A stretch of 64,000 nt of DNA from Zonotrichia leucophrys gambelii (GCF_028769735.1 NC_088171.1:140885917-140949916); one strand, 5' to 3'. Positions 25,401-38,811 are shown, counted from the first letter of the stretch. Numbers and translations are program-made. Notes: generated from the letters alone by a model not told the origin.

Positions 25401-26680
25401 CCAGTCTGGAAACCGGAAAAGAAATGGAAAAGAGCAGATGTAGTTGAATTTGAGATTACTTTTTTTCCCATTTACCCTTCTCCCTTTATTTTTCTCTTAT
25501 GTATTTTTTGTTTCAAAATTTATCATCGAACAAAAGGAAGCAAATGAGTTCTTGGGGAAAAAAAAGGTTTTTAGAAGTTTCAGGAAAGAAAATTATAAGT
25601 CCCATAATTCCTCACCTTCTTCTGAACTGTATCCATTTTCCAATTGGATGGACTCGAGCTGGAAACTTGTTTGAATTTGAATAAAAGGGAAGGATTTTAC
25701 AATTGCAGTGAATTCAGTTCTCCACTGAACATTTGTCTTTCCCGTCCCATCACTGAAGAGACTTTCCATGCAATTTTTTTCCAATATGAGGAATTCCTCT
25801 GGCTCTAGTCTAAGTGTCTTTTTCTCAGGGTTCTTTATTGCACACCCTGTGGGAGCTTCCAAACAGTGTTGCTCACACTTGAGGACAATTTTTAGATTTT
25901 CCCTCTTTCTATGGAAATTTCTTTTGTATGAGTTACAGAAGTCCCTCTCCTAGGAATTTGTGTCTCAGAGGGAATATGAGGCTGTTGTGATTTCCTTTTC
26001 TTTCTGGATTTTATTCATGGTTCAGCACAGTTACTCCTAAACAGAACAGTTTTGCAAGTGTATCTTGCAAGATTTCAAAAGGGGTTCAGAGTGGTTTGAT
26101 ACCACTTGAAACCAGTCATCTCCCATGTCTTCTAGGATACTGCTGACATTTCCTGACTGATTCCAAGTATCAGTGCTTATTTCACAAGCTCAGTGGCCCA
26201 AAGAAATTCTTCATGAAGTGGATGGCAGGTGAAATTTAACCTAAGATCACAGGCTTTGGGGAGCTGCTTGTAACTTCCTCTCCACCCCACTGTCTACATT
26301 AGATGATTTCAAAGGTTCAAAATCTTGCCTAAAAGATTAGTAGCCACAAAGCAGCCAACATAGAATAACCCTCAGCTCTATTTTACAGCACTTCCAAATT
26401 AAATATTTGGATGTTCCTAGTCTGTTGGGAAGTGTCATAATCTCTTAACTAGAAACTGATTACTCCACCCATTAAATGTTGAAGTTTTCAGCAATTTCCT
26501 TGCAAGTTTTGCTTTTGTCACCTCCACAGATTTAACAGCACATGCACCACATGCACAAGCAGTGATTGGTTGCACTCATGCATTTTAAAAAGCACCACAT
26601 GATCTACAGTGTCATATATCTGGCCTTTAGTTAACATTAACAATTACTACCAGTTGAAATACTAAAGTTTAATGACAATT
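22491..26680. other. Unique sequence with an exon-like cluster
   Basis: No recognisable gene. The minus strand at 23280-23586 holds two gtaagt donors, each preceded by an acceptor and an open segment (see findings). The rest appears featureless. Confidence 0.45.
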
Positions 26681-29600
26681 AATATCAATACACGTGCACA
26701 CACACATATAAATAGCCTATATATGTAAATATTTATGGAAGCATGTCATTTATTTCACCCCTCCTGTGGTACATGACACATAAAATAAGCTGCAGATATG
26801 TCATATGTGACCCAGGTTCAGCAGCTCTCTGGATGAACAGCACTGGGTGGCTCTAAGAGGCATATAGCTTTGTTAAATCTAATAATTTAATGTGAAGGAA
26901 AGAGGTGATCATAAAGATAAGGCTTTTATATTACATTTATCAGTACCCTTCAGATTTATATCTGACATTTAAAATAGAAAGCTCCATCAGTTTGAATCCT
27001 CATAAAACATCAACTTGTCTGTTCCAAACTAGTTGAGAGTACACACTCCTAATGTCAAAATTAGCTGTTAAACATCCTCTTGATAGATCTCCAGGACTCA
27101 GAAACAGCACAGTCTAGGGTTACATGTACTATGCACCTGAACCAAACAGAAGTAGATTATGAATTTAGGAATTAAATTAATATTTTTATTTATACTTTTG
27201 AGCTTAACTACTGAAGCATTTTGAATAATACACAGGTTTTCAAGCTACACATAATGAGAGATGTTTTCTATTCATATAGGACATTTATTTATGCATTCAA
27301 TCAAATTTTAATAAAGAACAGCTGAAGTGAGCATAATTTGGTATTTGAAAAAACTGTTCAAATTTCATATTCTGTCAGAGATCTACAGAAAGGTCACTGT
27401 CTTGAAAAAACATTTCCAATAGAAAAACATTCAACAGAAAGCATTTAATCCTGAGTTCTCAGCTGTTAAAAAGTAAATCCAACTAGATGCTCCATTAAAG
27501 TTTATAAGTGAAATGAAAAACTGTCAGGCTGTGTTTTGGCAATTATAGACAAATAATAGCTATGCAGTCACAAACAATGCAGTCCTACACATCTTGATCA
27601 TAAATATGGATGTACTTAAAATGACCTATTCTCCAATGAATACTTAAACCTCTTTCATCACAATTTTCTTAGCTACACATAAAAAATGGGTACAAAGCAC
27701 TAAGACATCATAACATTGTAAAATATGTCTCTAGGAAGCTGTCACCACTACAATTGCATATTTAGGAAAACATTTTTCAAAGCTCCACATTTTGCAACGT
27801 TTCAGTACATGTCTGACAAACCCTAGAGCCACTCAGTTCATTCTGCAAGTGCTGCCAGCAAGGTTAGATGAGCCTTTTATGCTTCCTGCAAGAGAGGATG
27901 CAGACAAAGGTACTGCTGTGATGAAGGAGGGAGGCCCTGCTGAGAAGTGCTGAGTGCCCTCCAGTCCCAATAAATTGCAGTTCCACTGGAAGTAAAAGGA
28001 TCAAATCTGTTCTCCCTGATGTGAATGGAAGTGGGGTTAGGCAAACCACCTGCAGCCAGCAATTGAGAGTACAAACTGATAATTACCAGCAGTGATTTAT
28101 CTGCTGTTAACTTCTGACTGCCTGCTCAGCACTGCAAGTGTGCTGTAAATTGGCTTATCTCCCTTGAATGGAGCTGTGCTGGAGATGCACCAAAGAATCT
28201 GCTCTTCTGGACATCAAGAAATATTTCACCAGATGCATTCATGTGGAATCATGTAACTGGAAAAATTACTCCTTTCTTATATCAAAACTGTATTAAAATT
28301 TTAACTTTCTCAGACATCTGCAAAATTATCTTTAATCTATTGTCACCTCTTAGGGCATGTGCTTTACATTAGTTTTATTATCATTGTTAGTCTGTCATTG
28401 TCCTTTGTTAGATAGGTTCCAATATGCTACTGAGACAAATGCATGGTTCCAGCCATCTGGGATATGACAAATGCATTATTTGGAAGCGCTTCTTTTAAAT
28501 CCAGTTTTCATTTTATTTGTACCCTTTGGGGCAGTCTCATGTGCAAGCCCAGATCTGCTACCACACAGAATCTCAAAGTGAAGCTTTGTGAGCCATGGAA
28601 TTGTGTGCCTGGTCCTGTGGATCATCCTTGAATGTGTAAGAGCTTGGCCTCTGCACAGATGTGACATTTGGCCAGCTGGATGTCCTGGTGTGCCTGAAAT
28701 TACCTGGGTTTCCAGGTCATGGTAATCTCACATGATAGTTGACATCAGGCACCTAATTTTTGATATCAGATGTCCAAGATTGAAAAGCGCTGAGCCAAAG
28801 GCAGATTTTGATTTTCAAAAACAGGAATGAGTTGAGAGTTTCAAGAGCAAGGACCTTCTGAAAGGCTCAGTTTACAAGATAATTTATGCTCAGCATTTGT
28901 GAAAATTTGCCCCCTTTTGCAAAAGCAGAAAGCCCATGAAAACAAAGTACACCATCCCTTCTTAACCAGCATTTCCAGCTCAGTGACTGTGCTTCCACAA
29001 CAGGGGAAAAAATTTACCCTGACCTCTGTGAGAAAATAGTGCACAGACAACATAATCAGGAAAATAAAGTGCTGCAGTGCCCAGCTATTAGTGAGAGGGA
29101 TCCAGTGTACCTGGAAAGATGCTCTGGAGCAGCAGGTGCTGCTGTGGGTTGAATCAAGGGCTTTGAGGCTCAGAGAGCTGTTCAAGGCACTACTGTTATT
29201 ACATGGCAGAAAAGCTGCTGGAGCTACCAAAAAAAATATATTATTGCCCACAAAATTTATTCCACTTCACTTTAATGAAGAGCAGGTTTTTCTCCTCAAT
29301 TACTATGCGACAGAAATTACTCCCTGTGGTCCTGTCCACCAAAAGACAGTCACCAAATGAGAGACTACTGCGAATAAAAAAACCCAGCAGGTTTCCATAA
29401 TGCTTAACAGCCTGTTCTATCTGATTATAATCAACCCCATGATTGTTATTAGTCCCTCACAAAAGGAAGAGAAGATCTGTCACCACTGAGATAAATGTTA
29501 ACAGACAGAAAGTTGCAAGTACAGTCTTGTACTTATTTTCTCCTTTTTTTGGCTCAGTACTGTTGAAAACTGATGCTCAATGGTTCAGTGGTTCCACAAT

Positions 29601-30509
29601 GATAAATACACTAGTTAAGTTCTGCAGAAGATGAAAAACACCAGTAGATCTGCTAATACTGAGCTTCGAAAGTCTGACCAAGATTTTTCATTCAGAAGTT
29701 CATGTATTTTTTGCTGGTTGTACTAAACCTGAAGGTTAAAATTTTGCCTTTTTTCCTTTAATATTTTCTTACACATATTTTTTTAAAATGACTCATACCC
29801 TCATGAAATGATCAGCTTAATTCCATTCTTTAATTCTGTCCATATAAAAGAAAGCAAAAATCCCTGTAAGACAGTTAAAACACTAACAAATCAAACAACT
29901 TATGGTTTTCGAGACGTAAAATAGATATTTGAGGATCCATTCTGAACCATCATATCTAGGGGAGGACAGTTGTCTTCTAAGAATGTGAATCTTATTAGCT
30001 CATGTCTGAAACTCAGAAAAATGTGAGAAATATGTATATTGATGACTAAAAATCATAGTTCTCTATGTTAAACATTGTGGAATGCCTATGACTTCCAAAC
30101 TGAGATATGCACATAGCAGTTAAATCTGACATCATCTGAGATGCAAATTGTACTATTACAGGAAATCTTCATTGCCAGATTCTTACAAACCAGAAAACTC
30201 AGCTCATGCTATAACTGATGACTTCTTTGGGGACATACTGTTCCACTTACTGAAGGAAATCACCATGCAAATAATATAACTATAACCAAAGGGTAAAAAA
30301 ATTGATTTTACCCCTTCCAGATATCAAAGAAGAAACCAGCATGATTCTGGCTGCAGCAATACACTGAATGTGAAGCTGTAAAGGTCAACTGCCTCAGTGA
30401 AACACTGGATAGGCAAATGTTTGCAGTCAGCAATTATTTTTTTGGCGATGAATATGAGGTGGCAGAGACACCACAAAAGAGATAGCAAGATCATTCCTGA
30501 AGTGAGTAA
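26681..30509. other. Unique AT-rich sequence
   Basis: Alternating CA/TA patches lie at 26690-26735. A minus frame at 28841-29251 (136 codons) has no family signature. I see no repeat family in this stretch. Confidence 0.45.
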
Positions 30510-31190
30510 TGGGTGCAAAGAGTCCCAGCACAATCTGAATTCACACCACCAGTACATTTTACACTGCAGATATATCAGTCCTTTGGAAATTATGCAGATG
30601 TTAACGGCAGAAGGAGCAGGGAGAGCAACAGCCAGGAGCAGATTACCAGCAGAGATAAGAGCAGCTGCCTTTTGTCTCCTTCCCACCCAGAAGCATTTCA
30701 TTACACATTTAAGGCTGTCATGTCACTTCCACACTCTAGCAGTGCAACTGCAGCATTCAGCACTGACAGCCCAAAAATGCAGCATCCAACACTTGATAGC
30801 CCTGCTGCTTCAACAACTGCTGTATAGAGACCCTCCAGCCAAGCCAGCAACATTACAATCTGCCAACAGGATCATTTCACCTGTGTGACTAAATGCAAGA
30901 AACAATATTCAGGAGTTTTACAAGAAATTTTTATTTTGTTATATTATTTTTGTCAAAGCAGGAATCTTTTGATGCCATATAACTTTACTGGAGATAGCAC
31001 CAGTGTAGGCATCCACCAGGAACCTTTTGCAGATGGCTGGTATCTCCTTCTGAAAGACAGAAAATATGTCAATGATGAGTTCTCAGGCATCAGGGTGGAC
31101 TCTTACAAATACTGGGGGAATGACCTCATCTGTGAGTTTTATCTCTGCGTGAAATTGAAGCACATTTTTTTTCTGGCCTGTGTTTGACCA
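30510..31190 (+). other. Long frame broken by a single TAG; possible exon or pseudogene fragment
   Basis: One plus-strand frame is open from 30510 to the TGA at 31188-31190 except for a TAG at 30825-30827. That is about 226 codons with one internal stop. The first half is Ser/Thr/Pro-rich ('SPSHPEAFHYTFKAV'). The last part, 30962-31131, is bounded by 'tttttgtcaaagcag' and a gtgagt donor and reads like a folded protein ('DGWYLLLKDRKYV', 'VDSYKYWGND'). I recognise no family. A competing plus frame, 30397-30888, overlaps the first half. It could be chance, because one run of this kind in 64 kb would not be very surprising. Confidence 0.2.
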
Positions 31191-34040
31191 CACAGCTTGG
31201 CTAGAGCCATGGAGCCACTGTGTGCCAGGAGATAAACTTGACTGCTAAGGTTAGAAAGCTCAACTCATGCTAAGTGCAATGATATGAACTTCAGTGTAGG
31301 TATCACAAACACTTAAATTGTAGGAACTCAGCAATATCGTAGGAGATCAGTTCTATTATTGCTATGTGTAAGAGGAAATAAAAGTTGTAAGAGAAGGTAT
31401 GAAATAGTAAAAAGTATCTGAAATGTATCCAGAAGGGTTAAATGTGATGGTTTGAGAAGAAAACACTATACAATAAACTGTAGATCAGATCTGAAGACAT
31501 TCTCAATCATTTGATTTCAAATAAGGTTTGAATGTTCACATCCAAGGATTTTGTGTGCAGTAGCACCCGTGCCACTTGAAAGCTGGACTCTTAAAAATCA
31601 CTCTGGCATTTGTAATGTATCGCTCCTAGGAGGAAGAACCATTGCAAAGGTGTTTCTATGCAGCTAGAAGCTAAAATCAACACTTCAAGATTAACATAGT
31701 AAGAAAGAACATTAAAATATCAAACAAAAATGAGAAAAGGGAGTATTCATTACCTAATCACAAAATGACAACTTTACAACTGCAGTACTTTATGTTTCAT
31801 TTAAAGAGCTGATACCCTTGATGAGGCATTAGGAAAAGATCTCCTATGAGAACTAGGTGCCGAAAGAGCCAATTGCATTGAAGCACCGCCCCAGAACCAG
31901 CTGGGGGTTCTTTGGGTTACAGGAGCCTGTGGATTGTGTTAGCTGGTTCAATCCCAGTAAATGGTTATTCCAATAAAACAGGGAAGCATCAAGTGTCCAA
32001 CATGACAGCATCAGACCACCCCACAACACCAATAAGTGGAACCTCATAACGGCCCCCTGAGCTGTACAGTAGAGATGCATGCTCATAATTGAGCATTTGT
32101 GTAAGTGCCTGTAGGACTGAGGCCAAAGGTTGAAACAGCAGCCAAGGGAATACCTGCCCAACCTCTTCAAGGCAAGGATATTTTTTTTGTAAAAGGATAT
32201 TTTAACCTTCAGAGGCCATGGACTACGTAGTGGTAATGTGACCTTTAACTTCTCTAGATCAAATGTTTATACAGGTGCTCTCATTTCCTGAAAGAGGAGC
32301 AGAGGTTTTAAAATTATACAAACACTATTAATTTAAATATTTTTCCCAATTGCTGTATCATGCTCTACATGCCATTGAAAACAAATATATTTATCATCTT
32401 TACTTGAATCCACACATGTAACATAAGATTCTGAAAATCCTTATGATCATCTGGTGGAAATTTTCAGACTACATGTATAGGAAGGCTTTAGTTGCTATAT
32501 AGCTTTAGTTGCTATATAGCTTGAGTTCTAGAGATTAAAACAATGAAACATTTCACAGGAAAAAGCTCTGAAAGTTCCCCCAATAGTTATGAGGAATCCT
32601 AGTGCTGCAGTGGCTACAGATCAAGTGAAAGAAGACCAGAGGTCCTGGGATTCCTGTGGCTGATAGGTCAGTTCTGAGGCTGACACCAAGGGGGTTTCCT
32701 TGTCCCAGTTTGGTGGCAATGTTAACAGTCTGAAGCAGGAACACCAGCTTTACTTGGGAAACACCAGATAAAAAGATTTCTCAGTTGTTCCTACTCCATG
32801 CCTGCTCAGAAGTGACAAAGATGTGTTTTCCACATCTCTTGGCAATGATCTGCTTTTCCATAGCTCAGGACAACTCAGTGTCCAGCAGAGATTCTCTCTC
32901 TGGGTCAGTACCACCATGGAGAGCTGGATGGGGTTGTGCTGAGAGTGGTGTTTGCTGCATTTGCTTTTCCTGTTCATCCTTTTAGGTCAAGTCTGGAAAG
33001 CAATTTTCCAGACATAAAAGCTCTGGAAAATGCTGCACGTGAATGACTTCACATCCACCCCTGATCTTTGAGCCAATTAATTAGTGAAATGTAATTCTGG
33101 CTGCCACCTTGCCTCTTTGAGCCATGTCTCAGACTCTCAGGTAAGTGATTTACAGCAGATGCTTATGCTTAGAAAAGCACTGTGTGAATCATATAAGGCT
33201 CAAGAGGTTGTGTTGAGATGGAGAATATACCCAGTAATGTCCCTTTCTCAGGAAATAAGTGAGAAATAAGGATCCTCCAGAAGTGGCACCATGGGAAATT
33301 TCTTCCATTTAATTTACAATCTGAGTCAATTCCTAGAGTGTTTTCCAGTAACAACCTGGAAATATGAAACCTTTGGGTGTTGCTTGCAACACACACACGT
33401 GATACTGAAGTGCCTGCCCTCCCACAAGCACACAAAGTAGAGTAAGGGTCAGAGGATGGGACAGAGGATGTTAAAAGAATGTGGAGGCTAAACATACCAC
33501 ACACAAGAGCAAGACATGTGCTGGTTGGGAAGAACATGTTAGTCTTGATATGGGGTAGAGATTTCTACTTCCACAACTGCTGACAATGCGCCTGATGCCA
33601 GAGGCTGGAAAGGGACTGGATGAAGGCTCCTCCATATCCCTTGATCACTGATGGAAATGCAAATGTTTTGGAGAGATGTCATTTTCCTTAACTCTGTAGA
33701 GCCCAGACTGTCAGAAAATATTAGGGCAGCATGACTCGGCCTAAAAAATTCTCTCTGAGAACTGATAAATTCATGCAGTGAATTTATTCTCATGCAGCAC
33801 TCTGTGCTAAAGCAGAGCCATGTAGTTGTTATAAGGAGCCTCATGAGATATTCATCTTATTAACAGCAGCTGGGTTTCTAATTAACAGCTTTTGCCTGAA
33901 AGTTACTCAGAGTATTTCAAATGTTATATATATCAATGGTGCTTGCATCAGATTTTGTACATGTTAAATATCTGCTTACTAAGAAATTATGTTACATTCT
34001 CTGAAGATGTCTAAAAAATGGTAGCAGGTACTGATCCGAA
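31191..34040. other. Unique sequence, no gene seen
   Basis: An exact 17-bp tandem duplication lies at 32485-32518. Otherwise I find no recognisable element or coding signal. Confidence 0.5.
32485..32518. repeat. Exact 17-bp tandem duplication
   Basis: The unit 'gctttagttgctatata' is present twice without a gap or mismatch (32485-32501 and 32502-32518). Its perfection suggests a recent slippage or template-switch event. Confidence 0.97.
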
Positions 34041-34074
34041 TTTTAGGGTTTAAATTTTAGTGTTTAAATTTTAG
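34041..34074. repeat. 14-bp tandem repeat, 2.4 copies
   Basis: The unit ttttag(g/t)gtttaaa occurs at 34041-34054 and 34055-34068, followed by a partial third copy ending at 34074. It lies a few dozen bases upstream of a CR1. Confidence 0.95.
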
Positions 34075-34121
34075 ACATCTACATGAAAGAGGTTTTATTT
34101 GATGCCAAAAACAAGGGGAGG

Positions 34122-34733
34122 AACTTGGTGGCCAAGCAGGCATCCTAGATTTTATCAGAAACAGTGTGGCCAGCAGGAGCCGGGCAGGGATTGCCCCCTG
34201 TGCTCAGCACTGGTGAGGCCACATCTCAAATCCTGTGTCCAGTTCTGGGCTCCTCACTACAAGAAAGACATTGAGGGGATGGAGTGAGTCCAGGGAAGGG
34301 CAGTGGAGATTAGGAAGGGTCTGGAGCACACGCCAGGTGAGGAGCAGCTGAGAGAGCTGGGGGTGTTTAGCCTGGAGAAAAGGAGGCTCAGGGGAGACCT
34401 TGTCACTCCCTACAACTCCCTGAGAGGAGGCTGCAGCCAGGTGGGGTTGGCCTTTTCTTCCAGGTAACAGAACAAGTGAAAATGGCCTCAAATTGTGCCA
34501 AGAGAGGTTTAGATTGGATATTAGGAAAAATTTCTTCTTGGAAAAGGTTGTCAAGCTGAACAGTCTTCCCAGGGAAATGACTGGACCACCATCCCTGAAC
34601 TTTCAAAAGCCATGTAATATGGCACCTGGGGACATGGTTTAGTGGTGGACTTGGCAATGCTGGGTTAATGGTTGGGGTCAGTGATCTTAAGGGTCTTTTC
34701 CAACCTAGCAATTCTGATTCAATGGTTCTCTAT
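34122..34733 (+). mobile_element. CR1 LINE, ORF2 C-terminal part and 3' UTR
   Basis: The forward frame gives '[20 protein letters not shown]' and 'KKDIEGME', then after a shift '[20 protein letters not shown]'. Both are hallmark blocks of the CR1 ORF2 C-terminus. Downstream, 'tgggttaatggttgg' and 'gatcttaagggtcttttccaa' form the 3' UTR, and the copy ends with 'gattcaatggttct'. It lacks the reverse transcriptase core, and frameshifts and stops break it. The 5' limit is approximate. Confidence 0.92.
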
Positions 34734-36285
34734 GAGTGTATGAATACATGTGTATATCAACAAATCTTACAGGATAAAGGGACAGTACTTTCATGTTTAT
34801 AGATAAGCAAGCCCTGGATGGAATGTGTAGATGTTTTAAAGCCAGCTGTATAAAAGTAAAATAGAAAAGTAAAATAATCTTGAATTACATTGGTACATGT
34901 TGACTCTAATGGAGGTTCAGAAGGAATATGGTATTATAGTTCCTTATTTCCAGCTCTTTCTAAAATGACACATCTGCTGAGACCTTCTCTATGATGGCAA
35001 CCAACTATTACAGGATGCCTTTTGATAGCTAATTTTGTTTAGTATTGGCCATTTGATTGACGGAAAGCTGATATTGAACTTTTCTCCAGGAGGCAGAAAA
35101 GACCACTGTTTTTTGATTTTATGATCATTTTACAAACAGTGAGTCCATTCTGTCAGCACAAGAGAAGGGAAGGCACTTGAAAAGTTATTTGAACAGATCT
35201 TGCTACAGCTATTAAGGCAGAGTTGGAGTTTGTTATCAAATGTATATACTGCTGGCTTGGAGCTGCTGGTCCTGTCGTGAAAGACTTCTAATTTTCATGG
35301 CTTTCAAAATTGCAGTGCCCTAAAGTTACATTAATGAAGCTTGCTGGAGAATGTTCACAAAAAGCATGCACTGAGATCTATGTAATCACTGATTATCACA
35401 GAGTACATGGCCCATCTGTAATTGCATTATGATGTAGAGAAAATCATTAGAAATAATTCAAGACGTGTCAGTTCAAATGAAATATTTCTCTAACTCAAGA
35501 CCATCTGTGGTGGCAGGCAAATTCTGCTCTCCCCTAGAAAACGAGGCAGAAAAGGGAAATGGATATTTTGAATTAGAGACTTGATGTTCATCTAAATATA
35601 CCCTAGGGATAAAAAGGATTATTTATGGATTTATTTGTGTTATAAAATCAACATTAATTGATCATATGGGGAAACACTGTTTAGACATACTGTAACTGTG
35701 AAGCTATTGCAGTATATACTTGAAGCACATGTGTGATTTCCATGGGATTATTATAAACTACAATTTGATATGTGCTTTGGTTTTCAAATTGTATCTGAAA
35801 TACTTCTAATTGGATTTTTCTGTGTCCTTGGCTTTCAGAAACTAAGGTTCATGACTTCAAGTCTCCTGGTTCACATCAGTAGGAGATCTTCATGCCAGAA
35901 GACTCCAGTTTTGCTCCTCTTCCATGAGCTGGTGCTATCCTGAACTCCTGGGGAGGTCTGCAGGACCTGTAGAGCTTGGTCTCTTCATGTTGCTGCCGCG
36001 ATGCTGGACACAGCAATCATTGGTTCCTCAAGCCCCTTCTGAAACTTTGGGTAGAGGGAACAACTCCTGGGGGGCTGTGCCTGCCTCCTTCATCACCTCA
36101 CGTTCAGGGACACCCACCTCCTCCCAATACTTTTAAAATCACTGCCATTTCCCCTGACAAATGCAATGCCCTGCTCCCCAAACCAACAACTTGTTGCTAA
36201 CGCTGTAACAAAGTATCATGCAATCTCTTTCTGGTTTTTCTTTTATTTCTACTTCTTTCTCATTTTAAACTAGGAGAACTTCATG
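34734..36285. other. Unique sequence with a conserved-looking block
   Basis: No gene is seen. The part 35230-35480 has the texture of a conserved non-coding element, with homeobox-like TAATTGCATTATG sequence. The GC-richer stretch 35920-36190 resembles no element I can name. Confidence 0.4.
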
Positions 36286-36345
36286 CCTGCAGTTGGCAGG
36301 GACAAAGGGGGAGGCAGCAGGGAGGGAAGGGGAGAGGGCTGAGGA
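36286..36345 (+). other. G-rich purine tract with G-quadruplex pattern
   Basis: At 36320-36338 four G-runs of three or four are separated by loops of one to three bases (GGG-A-GGG-AA-GGGG-AGA-GGG). A further G5 run lies just upstream (36307-36311). This fits the usual intramolecular quadruplex pattern on the plus strand. Confidence 0.7.
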
Positions 36346-38811
36346 ACATCTGTTTCACATTTAACCTGGAACCAAACTGTTTCATCATGCTTCTCCAGCC
36401 TGGCTTGTATATTGATTCAATTACTAGGCTCTGCTAGTGCAAGAGATTTACATTAAAGCCTCATACAAAGCTATTGTGTTTTGTCACATAACAGTACTGA
36501 ACCAATTACAAATGTGCTCTACATGATCCCTCTCAGTCATACACATTTGCTTGGGGACAATCTCACCAACCTAGACTCCAGCCGGACTTTTCCTTATCTC
36601 CAGGAAGGCGTGACACACCTGGCTGGGACTTGCTAGTGGGAGGGTCACATCCTGGGCATGTCATCCTCACTCCTCCTGTCCCCTATGTGCCACATTTCTC
36701 ATTTCTCTGCCTCATCGAAGTTCTGCACAAAGAGAGAGATATACAGTGAGAGATATGAGGCTCTGAGATACAATCTCAAAGGTGAGAGATACGAGGCTAG
36801 ACCCACGTGCACAAAAGCCTGGCCTCAAGTCTCAGCAGCTGGGATAAAGGTTCCTCAGGTGTGCAAAGAGCAGTGGTGTGATGTGGCCCTCCCCTCAGGA
36901 ATGGGGAGAAGTTGGCCAATGCAATCACATCACAAAAATGGGAGGAGGCACTTGGGGCTGGTTGATACTCAGGGAAAAGAAGGGCAGAGCAAACAGTCCT
37001 TTTTCCCCTAAGAATCCAGCTTGCAAGTAGGGAAGCAAAATGGCAATTGCTCTTTGCAGAACACGTCCCATATCCAAAGTTATTTTGCCACTTACACCAA
37101 AGACAGGTTCCATCCCTGGCCACTGACTTGCCATGTAGCCATAACCAGAACTTCTTAAGCCATCATTTCAAATATGGTGATAATTTTGGATACTACCATA
37201 GCCATTTCTGGGCTCCCAACATGAGTTCTCTGTAGAAAGCCACCAGAAAGCCACCATATCTTGAATCAAAGAACTTTTTATAAATGTTTAAACCTTCCAA
37301 TTCATTTTTCAAAACACCCAGGAAACCACACAATACTTTATAGATTGCATGCTTATCTGTAGAACATCAGTTGACAAATTTAGCACCTAGGGTGCTTCCA
37401 AACTGCTCAGAAAATGCTGCACAAAGAGCACTGAGGAGCAACAGAGCAGGCTGCTGTAGCTGTGTCAGATGTGCAGACGATCCTCACTTGCCCACACATT
37501 TCCTACTTATATCTATTCACAGACAGAGTTTGTGTTTGCCTCTTTCCAGCTTCTGTCTTCCAAGATCTTCCTGATGGGGCTGAAACCATGAACCAGTTCT
37601 TCTCTGAGTCCACGTGTGCCCAGTTCCCAGGTAAATGCAGCTCCCTAGGCTGCATTTACTGCACTGCCTGCCTCTGTTCAGGCTCTCAGGCAGAACTGGG
37701 GCTGAGATTGTGAGATGTCTTTCAACAGACACTTGGCTTTTCATAACTAAACAGATCCTGAGATCCTGAGAGGACCCCTGAGATCCTAATGTGCATTAAC
37801 AGCAATATTAATGATACTGTATCTACCAAAGTAGATTTCAAGTGCTCCATTTAACAGCCTTGAAAAATAAGAGAAAAGTCAGGGTTATCCAAGATAAATT
37901 CACCTTTTGTCAAAATAATTCCCCATTCCAGCCTACTTTTTCCTGCCTCAGTTTACCTGTTCTTGCACTGGAAATAGAATCTAACAGGGACGAGAGCAAA
38001 GCTCTTATGGCACAAACTGACACTGTGAAGCAGATCCCTATGGACTTAACCCACTTACATGACCCATAACTCCGCAGTAGAGCTTTGTCCAGTAAGTAAA
38101 AGATAACAGGACCCTGCATCCCTAGTAAAGGTTGAAATTGTCTGAACAGATGGAGTCCCAGTGTCCAGAGATTCTGAGCTAAAACTAGCAGGGCTCTTTC
38201 AAAGCCAGACCATAACTAGCTGTGATTAGAGCACTTACAATGAGCTTTAGCTAATTTTGAGCTCTTTGGAGATCCTTTCATACAAGTGACGTGCAAAGAA
38301 TGGCAGCAGCTGTGTCTGCCCGTGCGTGCTGTGAGCCAGCTGCACCCGAGGCCCCATGGCTGCATTATCTTGGTGCTGGCTCATGGTTATTATACCTCAT
38401 TTCTCAGCAGGGCATCGTTGCTCCAGGTTCAGCATCCTGTTAACGTGGCTGCTCAGATCCCTGCACTGTCTCCAGCTGGCAGAGAGCAGGGCCAGAGCAG
38501 GCTGAGCCTCAGGAGGGGATGGATGTACCCCAGAGGGTACCGGGGTGTCCCCACGACACCTGAGGACTGCAGGCAGCACCTAGCCTCTGGCATGAGCATT
38601 AACCAAGCAACTCCAGCAAACTTTCTCCTGGGAAACACCCTGAGCTATCTTGTGCAGCTCCCAGGGAATCTTGAACCTCCAGGGGTTTTTAAGTGGTCCT
38701 CAGCTCACTGAGTGAAATCTAGCTCTGGTACTTCTGTCCCTCTGAGCACAAATAATCGCTGCTGGATCATGGTTAGGTCCAAAACAATTTCTGTCATCGC
38801 CTGTGACAAAT
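36346..38811. other. Unique sequence, GC-richer in places
   Basis: A 17-bp imperfect direct repeat lies at 36746-36762 and 36782-36798. GC-richer blocks lie at about 36550-37000 and 38280-38700 and contain stop-poor frames (for example 38286-38711) with no family signature. They could be unrecognised LTR remnants. I cannot support that further. Confidence 0.4.
36746..36798. repeat. Two-copy 17-bp direct repeat
   Basis: 'gtgagagatatgaggct' at 36746-36762 and 'gtgagagatacgaggct' at 36782-36798 differ at one base. They are offset by 36 bp, with a related degenerate stretch between them. Confidence 0.9.

Noticed and set aside
30397..30888. 163-codon plus-strand frame
   Set aside because: It overlaps another frame (30510 onward) with better context, and its composition looks like read-through of a CAG/CTG-rich stretch.
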